From Takakia lepidozioides (taxonomy: Eukaryota; Streptophyta; Takakiopsida; Takakiales; Takakiaceae), in the NCBI GenBank assembly GCA_030704615.1, contig CM060732.1:65699053-65763052 (forward strand): a stretch of 64,000 bases of DNA. The letters are read 5' to 3'. The notes beneath the pieces were generated by a model. It made no database searches and was not told where the DNA came from. It saw only the letters and a program-made list of their open reading frames with translations. This document shows, in pieces, positions 1-11,573 of the stretch. Numbering within the stretch: the stretch's first letter is position 1; each line of letters opens with the position of its first letter. The translations under genes were made by a program, and so were the position numbers.

Positions 1-468
1 AGGGCTGAATGTTTCTCAGATGTCCCTAGGGGTGAAAGACAAGACCGTACGGAGCTGAACCACAAGAAGACCCGGCGGGAAGGTGACTCTTTCCGACCGG
101 AAAAGAAGTGGGATAGGCCACGCGGCGACAATGGCACGTGGAAATCGAAGGGAGGGCCTTCACACGTCAAGGCGGCACCCAGTGCTTCGAAAGGAAAAGC
201 GGGTGGAGCGGCTTATGGCGGACAGAAGGCGACCTTTGATGGAGTGTGTTTCAATTGCGGAGAGCTCGGGCACATGGCCAGGAAGTGCACGAAACCCCGA
301 CAATTGAACATGACTCGGGCAACCACGGAGCTGTCGGAAGATACCATCAGTCGCTTGGTGGAAGCGGTGGTCGCCAGGACTTGCAAGGTAGGCAAATTTC
401 TTGTGAGTTGTATCAGGAAACTGGCGCATTGCGTAAAGGGAGTCACTTATTGTTCGTGGATGGGATAA
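1..468 (+). pseudogene. Ty3/gypsy gag C-terminus with CCHC zinc knuckle (partial, frameshifted)
   Basis: The window opens inside the gag region of an LTR retrotransposon. Frame 1 is open from base 1 and encodes a basic, Lys/Arg/Gly-rich stretch followed by a CCHC zinc knuckle (247-288, CFNCGELGHMARKC), the nucleic-acid binding module of retroelement nucleocapsid. The upstream part is outside the window. After about base 395 the correct frame moves to frame 3. Comparison with the related fragment at 37.7-38.2 kb, which is open throughout, shows the likely cause: a TTT run here where the relative has TTTT. This copy is therefore broken at the gag/protease boundary. Confidence 0.85.
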
Positions 469-719
469 TATCCGGAACTAACGTGTCATTGTTGGTGGAC
501 ACAGGAGCGTCGCACTCCTTCATGACACCGGCAACGGCACAAAAGCTGGGACTCCCGACAACTGACGTAGGGGCCTTTATTGAGGTGCATTCTGCTAAAG
601 GAGAACCGCAATTGGCGACGAGGTTGGCGTTCGATGTTCCTCTTCAACTGGGGAGTTGGGAGGGACGTGAGAACTTCACCGTCTGCGAGATCGATGGAGT
701 GGATCTCATTTTGGGATGA
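396..719 (+). pseudogene. Ty3/gypsy retroviral-type aspartic protease segment
   Basis: Frame 3 carries the aspartic protease core: LLVDTGASHSFM around 490-525, with the catalytic Asp at about 498-500, and the later hydrophobic VDLILG strand near 700-717 where the flap/second half ends. In the intact family this enzyme matures the Gag-Pol polyprotein. Here it is separated from gag by one frameshift and from reverse transcriptase by another (the RT frame opens at 716), so the element cannot make a normal polyprotein without frame changes. Confidence 0.85.
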
Positions 720-2509
720 CCTTTTTGAGCAAATCCGGAGCGGTCATAGATGGCCGCAAGAGGGTAGTCACGCTGCCATGTTGGAATGGTGGCGAGGTCT
801 TACGAGTTTCGGAAACGCCCAAGCCCGTGGGAGGGCGAATAAACCTCCTGTCAGCAAAGGAGTGGGCCGTGGAGGAGGCACACGAACCCCAGTTTTTGCT
901 CTACATTAGAGAAGTGAAGGGAGAAGGCGATGGAGAGCCGAGCCCAGATTGGATCAAGGGGATTTTGGAGAAATACCATGATGTGATGCCGGAGGATTTG
1001 CCAAGCGGCTTGCCACCGCGAAGAGGAGTGGACCACAAGATTGAGGTGATACCGGGATCAGAACCGCCTGCCAAGGCGCCCTACCGGTTGAGCCACATAG
1101 AGTTGGTCGAGCTGAAGACTCAGCTCAAGGATCTAATGTCAAAGGGGTACATCCGCCCAAGTAAGTCACCCTACGGAGCCCCGGTGCTATTTGCAGACAA
1201 GAAGGATGGGACGCTACAGATGTGTGTCGATTACAGGGCTCTGAATAAGGTGACTATCAAAAACCGGTACCCTTTGCCAAGGATCGACGACCTCTTCGAT
1301 CGGTTGGCAGGAGCGAAGTATTTCAGCCGGATCGACTTGCGCTCCGGCTATCATCAAATTCGGGTGGCGGAAGAAGATGAGGAGAAGACCGCGTGCAGGA
1401 CAAGGTATGGTTCATATGAGTTCTTGGTGATGCCTTTTGGGCTCACCAATGCACCAGCAACATTTAGCACACTGATGAACAGCCTTTTCCAGGAGTGGTT
1501 GGATAACTTTGTGATCGTGTACATCGACGACATCTTGGTGTATTCGAAAACAAAGGAGGAGCACCTGGAGCACCTCAAAAGGGTGTTCCAGAAATTGCGG
1601 GAAGGGAAGCTGTATGCCAAAGCTTCAAAGTGCAAATTCGGGGTTACAAAAGTGGAGTTCGTGGGGCATGTGATTACACAGGATGGGATCAGAATGGATG
1701 ACAGGAAGGTGAGGGCAATTTTGGACTGGGAGCCTCCGACTTCGGTCCCGGGAGTGCGATCCTTCCTAGGACTCGCCTCCTATTACCGGAAGTATGTGAG
1801 AAATTTTGCCAAGATTGTGGGGCCGTTGTTAGACCTTCTATGTAAATCTAAAGTCTGGGCACGGAACACCTTTTGCGGCCAAGCTTTTGCTGAATTGAAG
1901 CAGCGGATGGCGGAAGCTCCAGTCTTGAAAATCCCGGAGTTCGATCGTCCGTTCGAGATACATACAGATGCGTCGGACTTCGCGATTGGAGGTGTACTGA
2001 TGCAAGATGGACGTCCAGTGGCTTACGAAAGTAAGAAACTGAATGAAGTGGAGCGATGGTGGCCGACGCACGAGAAGGAGATGAAGGCGGTGGTGCACTG
2101 TCTTGAGCTTTGGCGCCACTATGTTGGTTCCAACCCAGTGAAGGTGTTCACGGACAATGTCACGGTGAAGTATTTTGCCACGCAGCCCAAGTTGTCCCCA
2201 AAACAACTTAGGTGGCAAGATACTTTGGCAGTGTTCGACGTGGATATCCAGTATAAATCGGGACGAGACAACGTGGTGGCCGATGCTTTAAGTAGAAAGC
2301 AGCAGCTCTTGTTGGTGTACAAGGGCGAGACGGCGCTCCAAAGGAAGTTCCGAAAGGCTTGCCGGAATGATGAGCTGGCGAAGTCCGTGATGCAGGACTT
2401 GAGGATGGGGGTTAAATCGCAGTTCCACTTGCAAAATGGACTGCTCCGGTATAAGCAAAAGCGTCTCTACGTGCCAAAGGGAGGGATCAGAGATAGCCTC
2501 TTGAGATAA
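716..2509 (+). pseudogene. Ty3/gypsy reverse transcriptase and RNase H
   Basis: A 597-codon open frame covers a linker, the RT domain and RNase H. RT landmarks are the PYGAPVLF region, DYRALNKVT, the [10 protein letters not shown] region, [10 protein letters not shown] and the catalytic YIDD box at 1520-1531. RNase H follows, with HTDASD near 1961-1980, the conserved Glu in [12 protein letters not shown] near 2150, and the final Asp in [10 protein letters not shown] near 2270-2295. This is the best preserved part of the element and is typical of plant chromoviruses. It ends at a stop just before the integrase HHCC finger, and the next pol segment continues in another frame. Confidence 0.93.
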
Positions 2510-3441
2510 TGCCATGATAGCCCGCTTGCGGGCCACGGCGGAGCCAAGTGCACTGCGGCACTCCTGAAGAAAGAGTATTTCTGGCCCAAACTGAGGAGGA
2601 GGCAGAGGAGTATGTCAAGACATGCACCACATGCCAACAAAACCGGAGCGAGTACAAAGCAAGCGGGGCTGTTACAACCCTTGCCGATTCCAGATGGGAC
2701 TTGGGAAGCGTCTCGATGGATTTCATGACTGCTATGCCGCTGTCAAAAGGATTCGATGCAATCATGGTGGTGGTGGATAGGTTCAGTAAAATGGGCCATT
2801 TCATCCCCACCAAGGAGACGGCAACGGCGCAGGAGACAGGGCGACTTTACTTCGCCCACGTCTTAAAGCATCATGGAGTCCCGAAGGATATTGTCTCGGA
2901 CCGCGATCCAAAGTTTACGAGTAAATTTTGGAGGGCACTTTGGAAGAAGATGGGGACGAGGCTGAAGATGAGCACCGCCTTTCGACCTACGACCGACGGC
3001 CAAACAGAAAGAGTGAATTCCGTAGTGAAGCAGATCTTGCGGAATTACGTGTCGGCAGACCAAACAGACTGGGTGGAACACTTAGACGCGGCAGAGTTCT
3101 GTTATAATAACATAGAACACTCCGCAACGGGAGTTTTCCCTTTCGTATTGGTCTATGGAAAAGCACCTCTGGTGCCGACAAGTTGGGCCGCCCAGGACGT
3201 TGAGGAACCGGCAGTAGCGGCGGTACTGGAAGAACGCGAGCGTTTGTTGAAGCTCGCAAAGTACAACATTGCCAAAGCTAGGAAACGGTATGAAAGGCAG
3301 GCGAATCGGAAGCGGAGGGAAGTAAAGTTTGAGGCAGGCACGGAGGTCTGGTTGAACATCAAGAATTTCCGACTACCTCCGGAAGTGAGTCCGAAGTTCG
3401 TACCTCCGTATGCGGGACCCTTTCGCATTCGGAAGGTATGA
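2510..3441 (+). pseudogene. Ty3/gypsy integrase (HHCC finger and DDE core)
   Basis: The HHCC finger is split across frames: the His part (HDSPLAGHGG) is read just after the RT stop, and the CTTC part in the frame open from 2548. The DDE core is present: the first Asp in MDFMTAMP near 2719, the second in VSDRDPKF near 2899, and the Glu in TDGQTERVN near 3007. The C-terminal region reaches PYAGPFRIRKV and then hits a stop caused by a frameshift at about 3437-3441. The usual following segment (a VHPVFHVSLLKPY-type motif) is readable in another frame at about 3440-3530. Integrase inserts the cDNA; this copy is defective. Confidence 0.9.
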
Positions 3442-3552
3442 ATGAGGATGTGTATGAATTGGAGCTGCCGGCAAACAGCAAGGTGCACCCAGTATTCCAT
3501 GTCTCCCTTTTGAAGCCTTACTTCAAATGAAGCGCGTCCGAATCGGCATCAA

Positions 3553-3780
3553 GTGTTGCGTCCGCCACCTATGCTGTTGGATCATGAAAATGAACCTGAG
3601 TACGAGGTGGAGGCAATACTTAAGTCGATGAGGTTCAAGAACCGAGAAACGGAGTATCTCGTCAAATGGAAGGGCTATCATCATGTGGAGGCATCTTGGG
3701 TGCGTGCCTCAGAAATGGGAAACGCATCCGAGGCGGTTGCAGCTTTCGAAGGGCAACCTCAAAAGCGGAAGAAGCGTTGA
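3553..3780 (+). pseudogene. Chromodomain of a Ty3/gypsy chromovirus integrase
   Basis: A 75-codon open frame contains a clear chromodomain: YEVEAILKSM, then EYLVKWKGY, HHVEASWV, with the aromatic residues of the methyl-lysine cage region, ending in a basic QKRKKR tail and a stop at 3778-3780. In chromoviruses this module is fused to the integrase C-terminus and is thought to steer insertion to marked chromatin. It is in the same frame as the integrase core but separated from it by an out-of-frame stretch of about 110 bases. Confidence 0.9.
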
Positions 3781-5340
3781 TGGGGACATCAACCTTGGAG
3801 CGTGGGGGAGGAAATGCATGCTTAGCCCGGCTCAGCTAGCTTAGGAATCCGATTGCAAAAACTTGTATTGTACGAAACGTGCTATAAATGAAATGGCTTC
3901 CAAATGTTGTGCGTCTTATTTTGTTTGGAATGGTGATGCATGGTATGGTTGGCTAGTGTGTAGAATGCATGCTAGCTTATATGTGTTTGCGTAGTGCCGA
4001 AATCGGGTGACCCCCATCCAAGGGACAAGGAAACTTGCGCCTTCTTTGGGAGTTCACGTGCTAGTGCGCACCTGGCGCGTGCGCATACTATAACTGCGCT
4101 ACCGAGGGGGTTGCCTTGTAGTGCCGGCTAATGCGGAAGCTACGTGCTTCCGTTCACGTACTATAATCGTGTAGCCTCGGGACGAAGTCATAGTGCGGCT
4201 TCGGCGTGTTCCCGTACCTCAGGCCAGCATTCCAAGGCGGACCCAATTGTAGTGATTGGGGCACACGGTTGGTTCAAGGTTATCTTCCTAGTCAAAGAGG
4301 GTTCCAGGTGAACCTTGCTCAAGGTGATGCCAAAAGCGACATCATGAGCGATCGCAAGCAATGTTTTTGCAGTAAGGCGATTTGATCCTCGGGGAGGATC
4401 GTTCCTTGGCCTGGAAGTAGGCCAAGAAGAGTGCACTGGGAGGAGCTGGAGAGGCTCCACCCTTGGCCGGGACTTGGAGGAAGTCGGCCGAACTAGCTAG
4501 TGGAGAGTAGAGTCAAGTGTGGGGTTTGGTTCTTTGCCATGGGACGCCATGGTGCGGAAACAAACTCCTTGATGTGGGACGCCACAACTTGGATGTTCGT
4601 TTCTACAAAATGGACAAGTCGATGAGGACATCGACTCCCTGTTGGTAGGGGTGTGTGTTGCGGCCCTTTGCCTTGAGGGCAGGGGGTCGGGACACATGAG
4701 GGGCTGCCCCTGTGGTGGGGGCAGCGGCAGCGATAGATATGGGGGGCTGAAGCACCCTTGAGTGCCCCAGGCACTCAAGGAGGCGGAGGCGCTCACTAGG
4801 TGGAGCCCCGCACACCGGGTTGCGGTGGGGGTGGCTCCACAAGGGGTGGTGGTAGCTTAGCGGACTTAGTGGGGGTGGCATAGGACTCACCATGGGGGCG
4901 GAGACCTCGTGGTGGGAGTCGTGGGGAGTCTTGGGACTCATCACGGTCCATAGGGGCCGTGGTGAGTGGGCCAAGACTCACCGCGACTCATCACCGGGAG
5001 TCGAGGGTTTTCGTGGTGGTTCGCCATAAAATGGCATGGCTGGTTGTGAAACCCCCGCGGACAGCTACAGAATTATATATAAGGGGAGTAGTGACCCTGA
5101 GAACGGTGCAAGCCCGTTGGTGACCAAAAACTAGTGAGTAAGCGAGCGAGCCGGAAAGCGACCAAAGAGTGGGGAGCTGTTCCGGACTGCCATCTACCAA
5201 AGGGAATTCCACCGGGCCCAAATAGGTGGAGGGTTTAGTGGGGAGCGAAGGGGGACCGTTATGTCCCGGTGAGCAGCCGAAGCTCCAAGTTGGCCCGGGG
5301 CCAGGTTGGGAGTCAGGCGTGCGCATCAAAGCGAGTAACT
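3781..5340 (+). repeat. 3' untranslated region and probable 3' LTR of the Ty3/gypsy element
   Basis: Directly after the chromodomain stop comes a purine-rich tract (GTGGGGGAGGAAA, 3802-3814) that fits a polypurine tract, followed by TGCATGC, a plausible TG start of the LTR at about 3815. The next 1.5 kb has no coding frame of note. A TATA-like TATATATAAG near 5075-5085 would be the LTR promoter. The 5' LTR is outside the window, so neither LTR identity nor a target-site duplication can be checked, and the right edge is a guess. Confidence 0.5.
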
Positions 5341-5426
5341 ATGACTTGAAGGGGAGCTTACCGAAGTGAGGTGCGCGACACCGTGATAACTTCTCGAAGC
5401 CTCGTGTTCCCCTGCATGACAGCTCC

Positions 5427-6374
5427 ATGTCCGGAACCTCCATTGTGGAGGAACCTCCAATACGACGGCAAACTCCAGCATCAAACATTGCCACTGAAAT
5501 GGTGCAGGAGAGAAACAACCCCCTTGATGTGCTTGAGTCCGCATGCCCCGACCACGTTTGGCACATAGAACGCACAAGTGTAGGGTCTCGTGTGAAATGT
5601 ACAGCGATCAGGGCAACTAATTTCAAGAAGTGCACTTCATCTATATCCAAAGATGGTGCCCAAACTCCTACTCCAACTTTCACGGGCTTGATGCGTCCAT
5701 ACGGTCAACCAGAAGCCAAGAACCACAAGTTCTGGTTCTGCGCAGATGATTGTGCCAGATCTGTGCATGGAACTGTGCGTCCTTCCGTAGTGATGAAGCC
5801 ATCTCCTCCAACCGTTTGGCCCGTGAAGGTGGGAACACATCTCAGTTTTCAAGAGATTGAAATGCTGGAGGAGGCAGGTTTTTCCCTTGCGAGACAATCC
5901 CAACTCCATGCATGTGCTACTACTTCTGCGTCCTCCCGGGTCCCCCTGGCAAATCCTGACTTGTGGCCAACCAAACGAGATGGAAAGCTCATTCGGCGTT
6001 TCCCTCCAACCGCTGAACACTTTGGCAAAGTGGAGTCCGCAAGAATGCTCCAAGCTCGTGTTGGAAGCACCACGGAAGTACCCGATCCAGGATATGGTCG
6101 GGTATTCACAATCATCACTTCCACATCTGCTGTTCATGACAGGACCTACGACATCACGGTTTCCAATTTCCCCAATTACACATGTCCTGATTTTGTGAAT
6201 ATGCTATCAACCAGTTTGGGCAAGAGAGGTAAATTCATACCCTGCAAACATTTGTATTTCATATTTTTGAAGAGGATGGTTTGCGATCCCAAACGTGACA
6301 ACTTCATTCACCAGACCACTATGAATTTCAACGAGGTCGATACTCTATTGCAGCGGGATACAACACATGGGTAG
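5427..6374 (+). CDS. SWIM zinc-finger domain protein, probably transposon-related
   Basis: A 315-codon frame; the frame stays open some 50 bases upstream of this ATG, so the start is not certain. The N-terminal half has spaced cysteines including FWFCADDCARS (about residues 105-115), suggesting a separate zinc site. The C-terminal part (about 245-300) is a SWIM-type finger: TCPDF, then after about 20 residues IPCKHLYFIFL. The first Cys of the expected CxC is Tyr here (NYTCPDF), so the finger may be impaired. SWIM fingers occur in MULE transposases and FAR1-like proteins. No DDE domain is visible, and the gene sits between an LTR region and a dispersed repeat that starts at its stop codon. A related sequence lies at 63.3-63.9 kb. 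Cellular role unknown. Confidence 0.6.
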   Translation: MSGTSIVEEPPIRRQTPASNIATEMVQERNNPLDVLESACPDHVWHIERTSVGSRVKCTAIRATNFKKCTSSISKDGAQTPTPTFTGLMRPYGQPEAKNHKFWFCADDCARSVHGTVRPSVVMKPSPPTVWPVKVGTHLSFQEIEMLEEAGFSLARQSQLHACATTSASSRVPLANPDLWPTKRDGKLIRRFPPTAEHFGKVESARMLQARVGSTTEVPDPGYGRVFTIITSTSAVHDRTYDITVSNFPNYTCPDFVNMLSTSLGKRGKFIPCKHLYFIFLKRMVCDPKRDNFIHQTTMNFNEVDTLLQRDTTHG

Positions 6375-6979
6375 CATCAACTATGCAATGTGGTATGTGG
6401 ACGACCATGATTTGAAATGTGTAATTCACATCAATTCGTCGGCGGTGCAATGATATGGCCTCCAACTATACGGAGTGAGCTCTGAGTGACAACTTTTAGG
6501 TAGTGCACATTTGTCATTGCACCGTTCGAAGTCTACATGTCTTGCTGTCGCTATGCACTACAATCATCTTTTGAAGATGATCCTAACTCTCATTGTTATT
6601 TGAGGAGGGAGGAAGGTCTTCCCGTGGCAGCCTTTATGGCGCACACTTTGTGAGGATATTTTTTTGTCCTCATAATTGTAAAAGTGAAACAAGCATTTGT
6701 AATTGCACAATGTTGGATGCTGCAATTGTAGGCCTCAACGCTCGTCTTGATTCTATTTAGGCAAGATTCCCTGCATTAATTCCATGGTCATAGGACCATC
6801 CTCGGTTATAGGCGGCGCATGTTAATGCTGACGTGGCAGATGACGGACAGTGCCACGTCATCATTTACCGCCACATCAGCATGCTGACATGACGCTCACG
6901 CCACGTCAGCGTGTGTGCGGCTCACGCCACGTCAGCTGGCGTGAGCGTACGCTCGCGCGCTCACGCCATTGCGTCGTTG
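6361..6979 (+). repeat. Dispersed repeat, copy 1 (inverted copy at 23,062-23,640)
   Basis: From the last codons of the SWIM ORF (CACATGGGTAGCATCAAC) for about 600 bp, this sequence matches the reverse complement of 23,062-23,640 closely, with small indels only. The distal end carries a cluster of ACGTCA/TGACGT motifs in both orientations (about 6826-6945) and then diverges. No coding frame is supported. It may be the subterminal region of a mobile element that also carries the SWIM gene. That is inference. Confidence 0.85.
6826..6950. promoter_or_regulatory. Cluster of TGACGT / ACGTCA elements
   Basis: Within ~125 bp there are at least six copies of the CACGTCA / TGACGTG core or one-base variants (for example GCTGACGTGGC, GCCACGTCATC, CACGCCACGTCAGC twice). 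They alternate in orientation and can pair into hairpins. TGACG/ACGT cores are known binding sites of plant bZIP (TGA/CRE-like) factors. Most of the cluster is conserved in the inverted repeat copy (about 23,090-23,175). Whether it is regulatory or just structured repeat DNA cannot be told. Confidence 0.4.
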
Positions 6980-8214
6980 TCCGTCTCCTACGATAATCTG
7001 ATTGTCAATCTTGAGGATCCTGAAATAGGCCTCCACCTTGCTTCTACAAAATTTCTTTTTTGTTACAAAGTTTATGTCGAGCACACGAATATTTCTTTCC
7101 TGCAATGAAACCAAACAATGATATCAAAATAAATCCGACGAACACCAACCATCGATAGATTGAAAGGGTTAGGCTTTCTTTTGAGACAACTACCAAACAC
7201 ACCAATCTGCAAAATAACAAACACCCAAAACACCCACAACTCCAATAACATGAACCTCTACTGCCTAGTGGAGGTTAACAAAATGGAACAATCAGACACA
7301 AGTTAAACACGCTTTTCCGACAACGTCAATAATACAAGAGTTAAATCCGGAAAACTGAAAACACAGACAATTCCAAGATGCAGAATCCGCTTACAAGCAG
7401 AACGTATGTCATGTCAGTCCTCCGAAAATGTTCACACAAGACATCCCGTCCCTGCAAAAAAAAAAACCCAGGTAATCGTAGGTGTCCGGCCTCAGCTCAT
7501 GATTGTAAGTCCTGCACTCCATCTCCTGCGAGGTCGGGTCTACATCTGGTCCTTGGATAATGGGATTAATTAGGTCCGGCGATAACAAAACAGTTTGAAT
7601 GTGGTCGTCCGAATTCACCATCTCCTCAGCTGTTGCCGGAAATACGTAGTCGAGGCAGAGGACCGTCCGGGAGAATATAGTCGTGCAGCTCTTGTAAGGT
7701 GATTCAAACTCGCGGGAATGTAATAACCCTGTCGGATGATAAACGATTTTGATCCAGGGCCATTCCGGATGTATGACACAAGATTTCCCGATGATTCTTG
7801 TGTGGAGAAAAACACAAAAGCACTAGACATGAGCTGCCGAGCCACAAAAGCATCCAAGATATTTGAGTAGTCATTTGTCTCGAAGACAACAGAGTCATCA
7901 TCACAAATTGTATTGACGAACACCATGGATATGTCGTCGAACCGATTCTTTGGTGCAAGTCCCAACCGTGATCTGGCATCAGCCACTTGACAGCCGACGT
8001 TCATCTTGTCGTGATCTTGAACTCTTCGATATATGGTCTATTCTTGGTCCTTTACAGTAGTCCATTGTCGGGACACTTATGTCTCCGAAAACGTAGAGGT
8101 CACTCTGAAACTAAGAAACACTACATTGTTGTTTCTGACGGCGGGAACACTTAAATTGCGCAGGTTGGTATCGTCCATCAACCTTCATTTGCAACATCGG
8201 GGAAGAGGAAACAG
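6980..8214. other. Stretch without a recognised gene
   Basis: The segment holds no domain I can name. A 129-codon minus-strand frame (8004-7615) has a protein-like composition, including QVADARSRLGL and FVFFSTQESSGNLVS, and could be an exon or gene remnant, but I recognise no family. About 8150-8214 may contain unreadable upstream parts of the FCP1-like gene that follows. Confidence 0.3.
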
Positions 8215-9309
8215 ATGCTGTTAATATTGAGTGTCAACGGTCTCCTTTGCTACTGGCCACCTCCAACCGGCGGTGAATTGTTTAAGGAGAGATTTCGTTT
8301 CAGGAAAGTTACAGTTCATGTTCCCGAAAGACCTTTTATGGTTCCCGGCCCGGAGTCTTGGAGTTTCTCAACCTTGCGTTCATGCATTTTCACGTGGCGA
8401 TCTGGTCATGTGCTGAAAGACATGTTCTTTGTAGGATGCTCGAGTGCTTAGTTCCTACAAAATTGCGAAGAAGTTTTGCTTCATCTGGTCAGCTGAGCAT
8501 TGCAAAGACACTACCGGTTATATCATGCCTGGGATGAAATATCTCGTTAAGGATATTCGCACTGTTCTTGCCAAGTACCCTGGTACACCCTTTGCAACGC
8601 AGGGACAAATACTCCTTGTTGATGATAAGCCATCAAAGGGCCTCCGAAACCCACCAAATACTGGATTCTTCCCTATTTCATACAAGCCATCACCAAAGGG
8701 ATTGGTTGACCAGGATGATATGACAAAAGCTGTGTAGCCATATATATTGAAAATGGCTGCAGCTTCAACAGTCGTAGATTACATCAGCGAGAACCCGGCC
8801 AAGTATTCTCGTAAGCCTCTTGGTCGTGACCATGCCTATTGGGCTTGGTATGGAAGATATGTTGATCCTCGTGTTTGGATCCCACAACAAAAGGAACCTG
8901 ATTACCTTGGTATGTACTTATCCCACTGTTTGTTGTTTATGGAGAATTTGATCTTGAAAGTGTCTTCCACTTGCACTTTTACTTTATCATTTTTTCTACA
9001 AATGTTCCACATTTCAGCTACATTCGTCATATGAAAAATCGTTTTGCCAGTCACATTCAAAGAGCGAATTCGAAAAGAAGAAGAAGAGCTTCGTGATTGG
9101 CAAGAATGGCAGGCTTCCCGGCAGGCTTCAAGGGCATCAAGAGATTCAACAAGTAGAGTTCCCAGTAACATTTCGGATGATAATGTTACTACTAGGTTCG
9201 AGTTCTCCGAAAGTATTTCCGTTTCATCTGGTACGGAGACCGTTGCAAGTGGTTGTGGTAACCGGAGGCGTCTTCGAACACAGCGAGCCGTTTGGGAGGA
9301 GGCTCTGTA
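8215..9309 (+). pseudogene. FCP1-like (NIF/HAD superfamily) phosphatase pseudogene
   Basis: The encoded fragments follow the order of plant FCP1-homology (NLI-interacting factor) proteins: LLILSVNGLLC at the catalytic loop, then a shifted frame with EFLNLAFMHFHVAIWSCAE (8350-8410), then FCFIWSAEHC, ILLVDDKPSKGLRNPPNTG (motif with the VDD acidic pair), and after it AAASTVVDYISENP. Damage seen: the nucleophile position of the DxN loop is Ser instead of Asp; one base is gained near 8345 and one lost near 8455; an in-frame TAG at about 8735 stands where the family has a hydrophobic/Trp position before PYI. A GT-AG intron is likely at about 8909-9017, followed by a charged Glu/Arg-rich tail to 9309 that also needs a frame change. 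FCP1-type enzymes dephosphorylate Ser/Thr, classically on RNA polymerase II CTD. This copy looks dead. Confidence 0.75.
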
Positions 9310-11390
9310 ATATTAATGGGTTAGTGTAAGCCGTTGTATGGCTTCGAGCTGCTGGATAACATTAAGTCCAACGGATGTATAGTTGACGTTACATTAGGTC
9401 TGACTGCAACGCCAAAGTTGCAATCTCTAATAAAATATGAATGTTTATCATCAATGTATGCGGACACATTCTTTCATATCATCCTCTTCATCACATACCA
9501 TGATTGTTCTATGTTTGGTTTTGTATGTCATCTGATATGACAACCATTTTCTGCAAAAAGTTTTACATATCTGACCTCACATCATGGTGTAATTTATTGC
9601 ATCCTCCCATTTTTTTTCGTGAACGTCAACTTGGCAATGGATGTTCTTCTAAAACACAATACATACTTATATTGTCTCCAAAAAATGTTTGGAGGATTAT
9701 ATTGTGTATAAAATAACCAAAATAATCATATATATCGCTTTATTTCAATAATAAATTTTATTTATTCATATTTCTCATATTATTTCTGGACCAAACAAAA
9801 GTCCAGAATTAGTTAAAATAGTGTTATAACACTCTATTTACAATCCACAAACACTTCTAACACACACCATCCTACATCTTCCTAAGCTGTTCTCTGACAT
9901 ATCCTAGCCAAAGATCTCAATGTGAAACCTTCAAAGCCAGTATCAAATTACACAATGGGCAGAAAAGAAATGGGTCCTGGTGTTCCACTTGCTTCTAGTA
10001 TCCTGGACCATGGGTCTTTGAAATTCAAGCAACTAGAACATTCAAGCAATGCTAAGAGCCGAGTCGTAGATAGCTTCATGTATTGGCACCTAGTGCATAC
10101 CGGTAGATTTTCCTCCAAAGAAGCCTTGCAAAATGACTGTCGATGCTCCAAGCACCCTCCAAGAACCTTCATGATTTTGAACAGATCAAGCCAGAACCTT
10201 GCGTGAGGATTTTGAATTGTAGTGAAAGGGTCTTATCTAGAGCCTGGAGAGACACGCTCATTGAGTGATACTAGAATCTAGCAAGATAGTTTGAAGCTAT
10301 TTAAGCACTCTTAGGAACGTATGTCACGACATTGGCACCGAAGATATTTTGTTGCTCGATAGCTGTATGCTGTAGGTTCGCTCCTTCCTTGTGCACCTCT
10401 TTCTTCCGTCATAATTAACTGCAACTTCCTACTGGAAAGCTGTGTAACCTCAAACAGAAACTTTTACTAACCGTAGTCATAAAATCAAGGTATTTCCAAT
10501 ATAGAAACGAGGGTGTGAGTATAATCTTGTCACTGACATCTTATAGGAATAATGCTCAATACAAGTAGTTGTTATTCATGCACTGCTTATCTCACACAGA
10601 GTGAAAAGGGCATGATGTAGCTCTCTGACTGGCATATGTAGCTCATATGTATCAGCAGGATGGAGAGTAGGTCTTTGCGAGCATCACCATCGAAATTGTG
10701 GAGACCTATAACTGTCACTGGATCCTGCATTTTCACAAGAGAACCTCATGGTCTTCGGCTCAATTTACACTCTGTAGCTTAAGCTTCCAAAGCATTCGGA
10801 CGTTGTCATTACAAGTGATGCCTCTTCCTGGCTGCTCCCGTCTCAATGCTGAGAATAGAGGCGGCTAATGCTATAACTCTTTTGCTTTCTCGAGCTCCTT
10901 GCCTGCAGATCGCCATGAGAGGACATGAGAATCCCTAAACCCGGGTTCCTATCCGGGCAGTTATCAACAACATATTATGTGTATGTAATAATATACGACA
11001 TATATATTTATTTGTACGTTACGTATAATACACCTGTAGCCCAGGCACGTCTGAGATTCATTACCCGGTGCCTTTTACTACCTGGGGTATTTCTACCCCT
11101 TTCTTTTCATTAGCCCATGCCCTCTTGCCTGTGCCACAGAATCTTTTGGAATAAAACCCAAGGGTATTGGAATCTTTCAAGGTGTCCCGGTCATGGCCTT
11201 TTTGGTATTCCGTACTTGTGATGATGTAGGATTCATGAAATAGGGACTGCTCGATGGGAAGGTCGGCCGGTGATTTAAGATAGGCGGCAAGTCCGCAAGC
11301 GACAGCATTTCTGGAGCATTTACTAAGTACTTTGGGGGCGTTGCGGTGATTTCGGCGTATTTAGTGTTCCTAAATTTGTGGGTAGGGTTG
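9310..11390. other. Intergenic stretch, nothing recognised
   Basis: About 2 kb with no supported gene. 9540-9790 is AT-rich. A 94-codon plus frame at 9922-10206 and its minus shadow show no recognisable motif. An AT-rich run with repeated TATAT near 10,990-11,020 is the only simple-sequence feature noticed. Confidence 0.5.
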
Positions 11391-11573
11391 CGAGCGTTTG
11401 ATCACAAAAGGGAGTGTGGCGGGCTATAAAGTGTGGTGGCGCAGCAGCGATGATCCAAGATCATTTTGCATGATGATACTTGAAGTCATCATCGGCTCAC
11501 AGGAGTGTGCAGGCCGTAGCCTTGCTGCAGGTACCCCCGTGTACGTAACAAGCGTGAGATCATCTCAAGATTG
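11391..11573 (+). repeat. Long repeat, block A, copy 1
   Basis: About 180 bp, beginning CGAGCGTTTGATCACAAA and ending CTCAAGATTG, matches 21,101-21,307 in direct orientation (shared core GTGGTGGCGCAGCAGCGATG). In copy 2 block A runs straight into block B. Here the two blocks are separated by about 3.16 kb, so copy 1 is interrupted or copy 2 is deleted. Confidence 0.85.

Noticed and set aside
4493-4974. Proline-rich minus-strand frames
   Set aside because: They reflect G-rich low-complexity sequence in the LTR region and have no conserved motif.
9922-10206. 94-codon plus frame as a gene
   Set aside because: No domain, no convincing start context or splice sites, and an equally long antisense frame.
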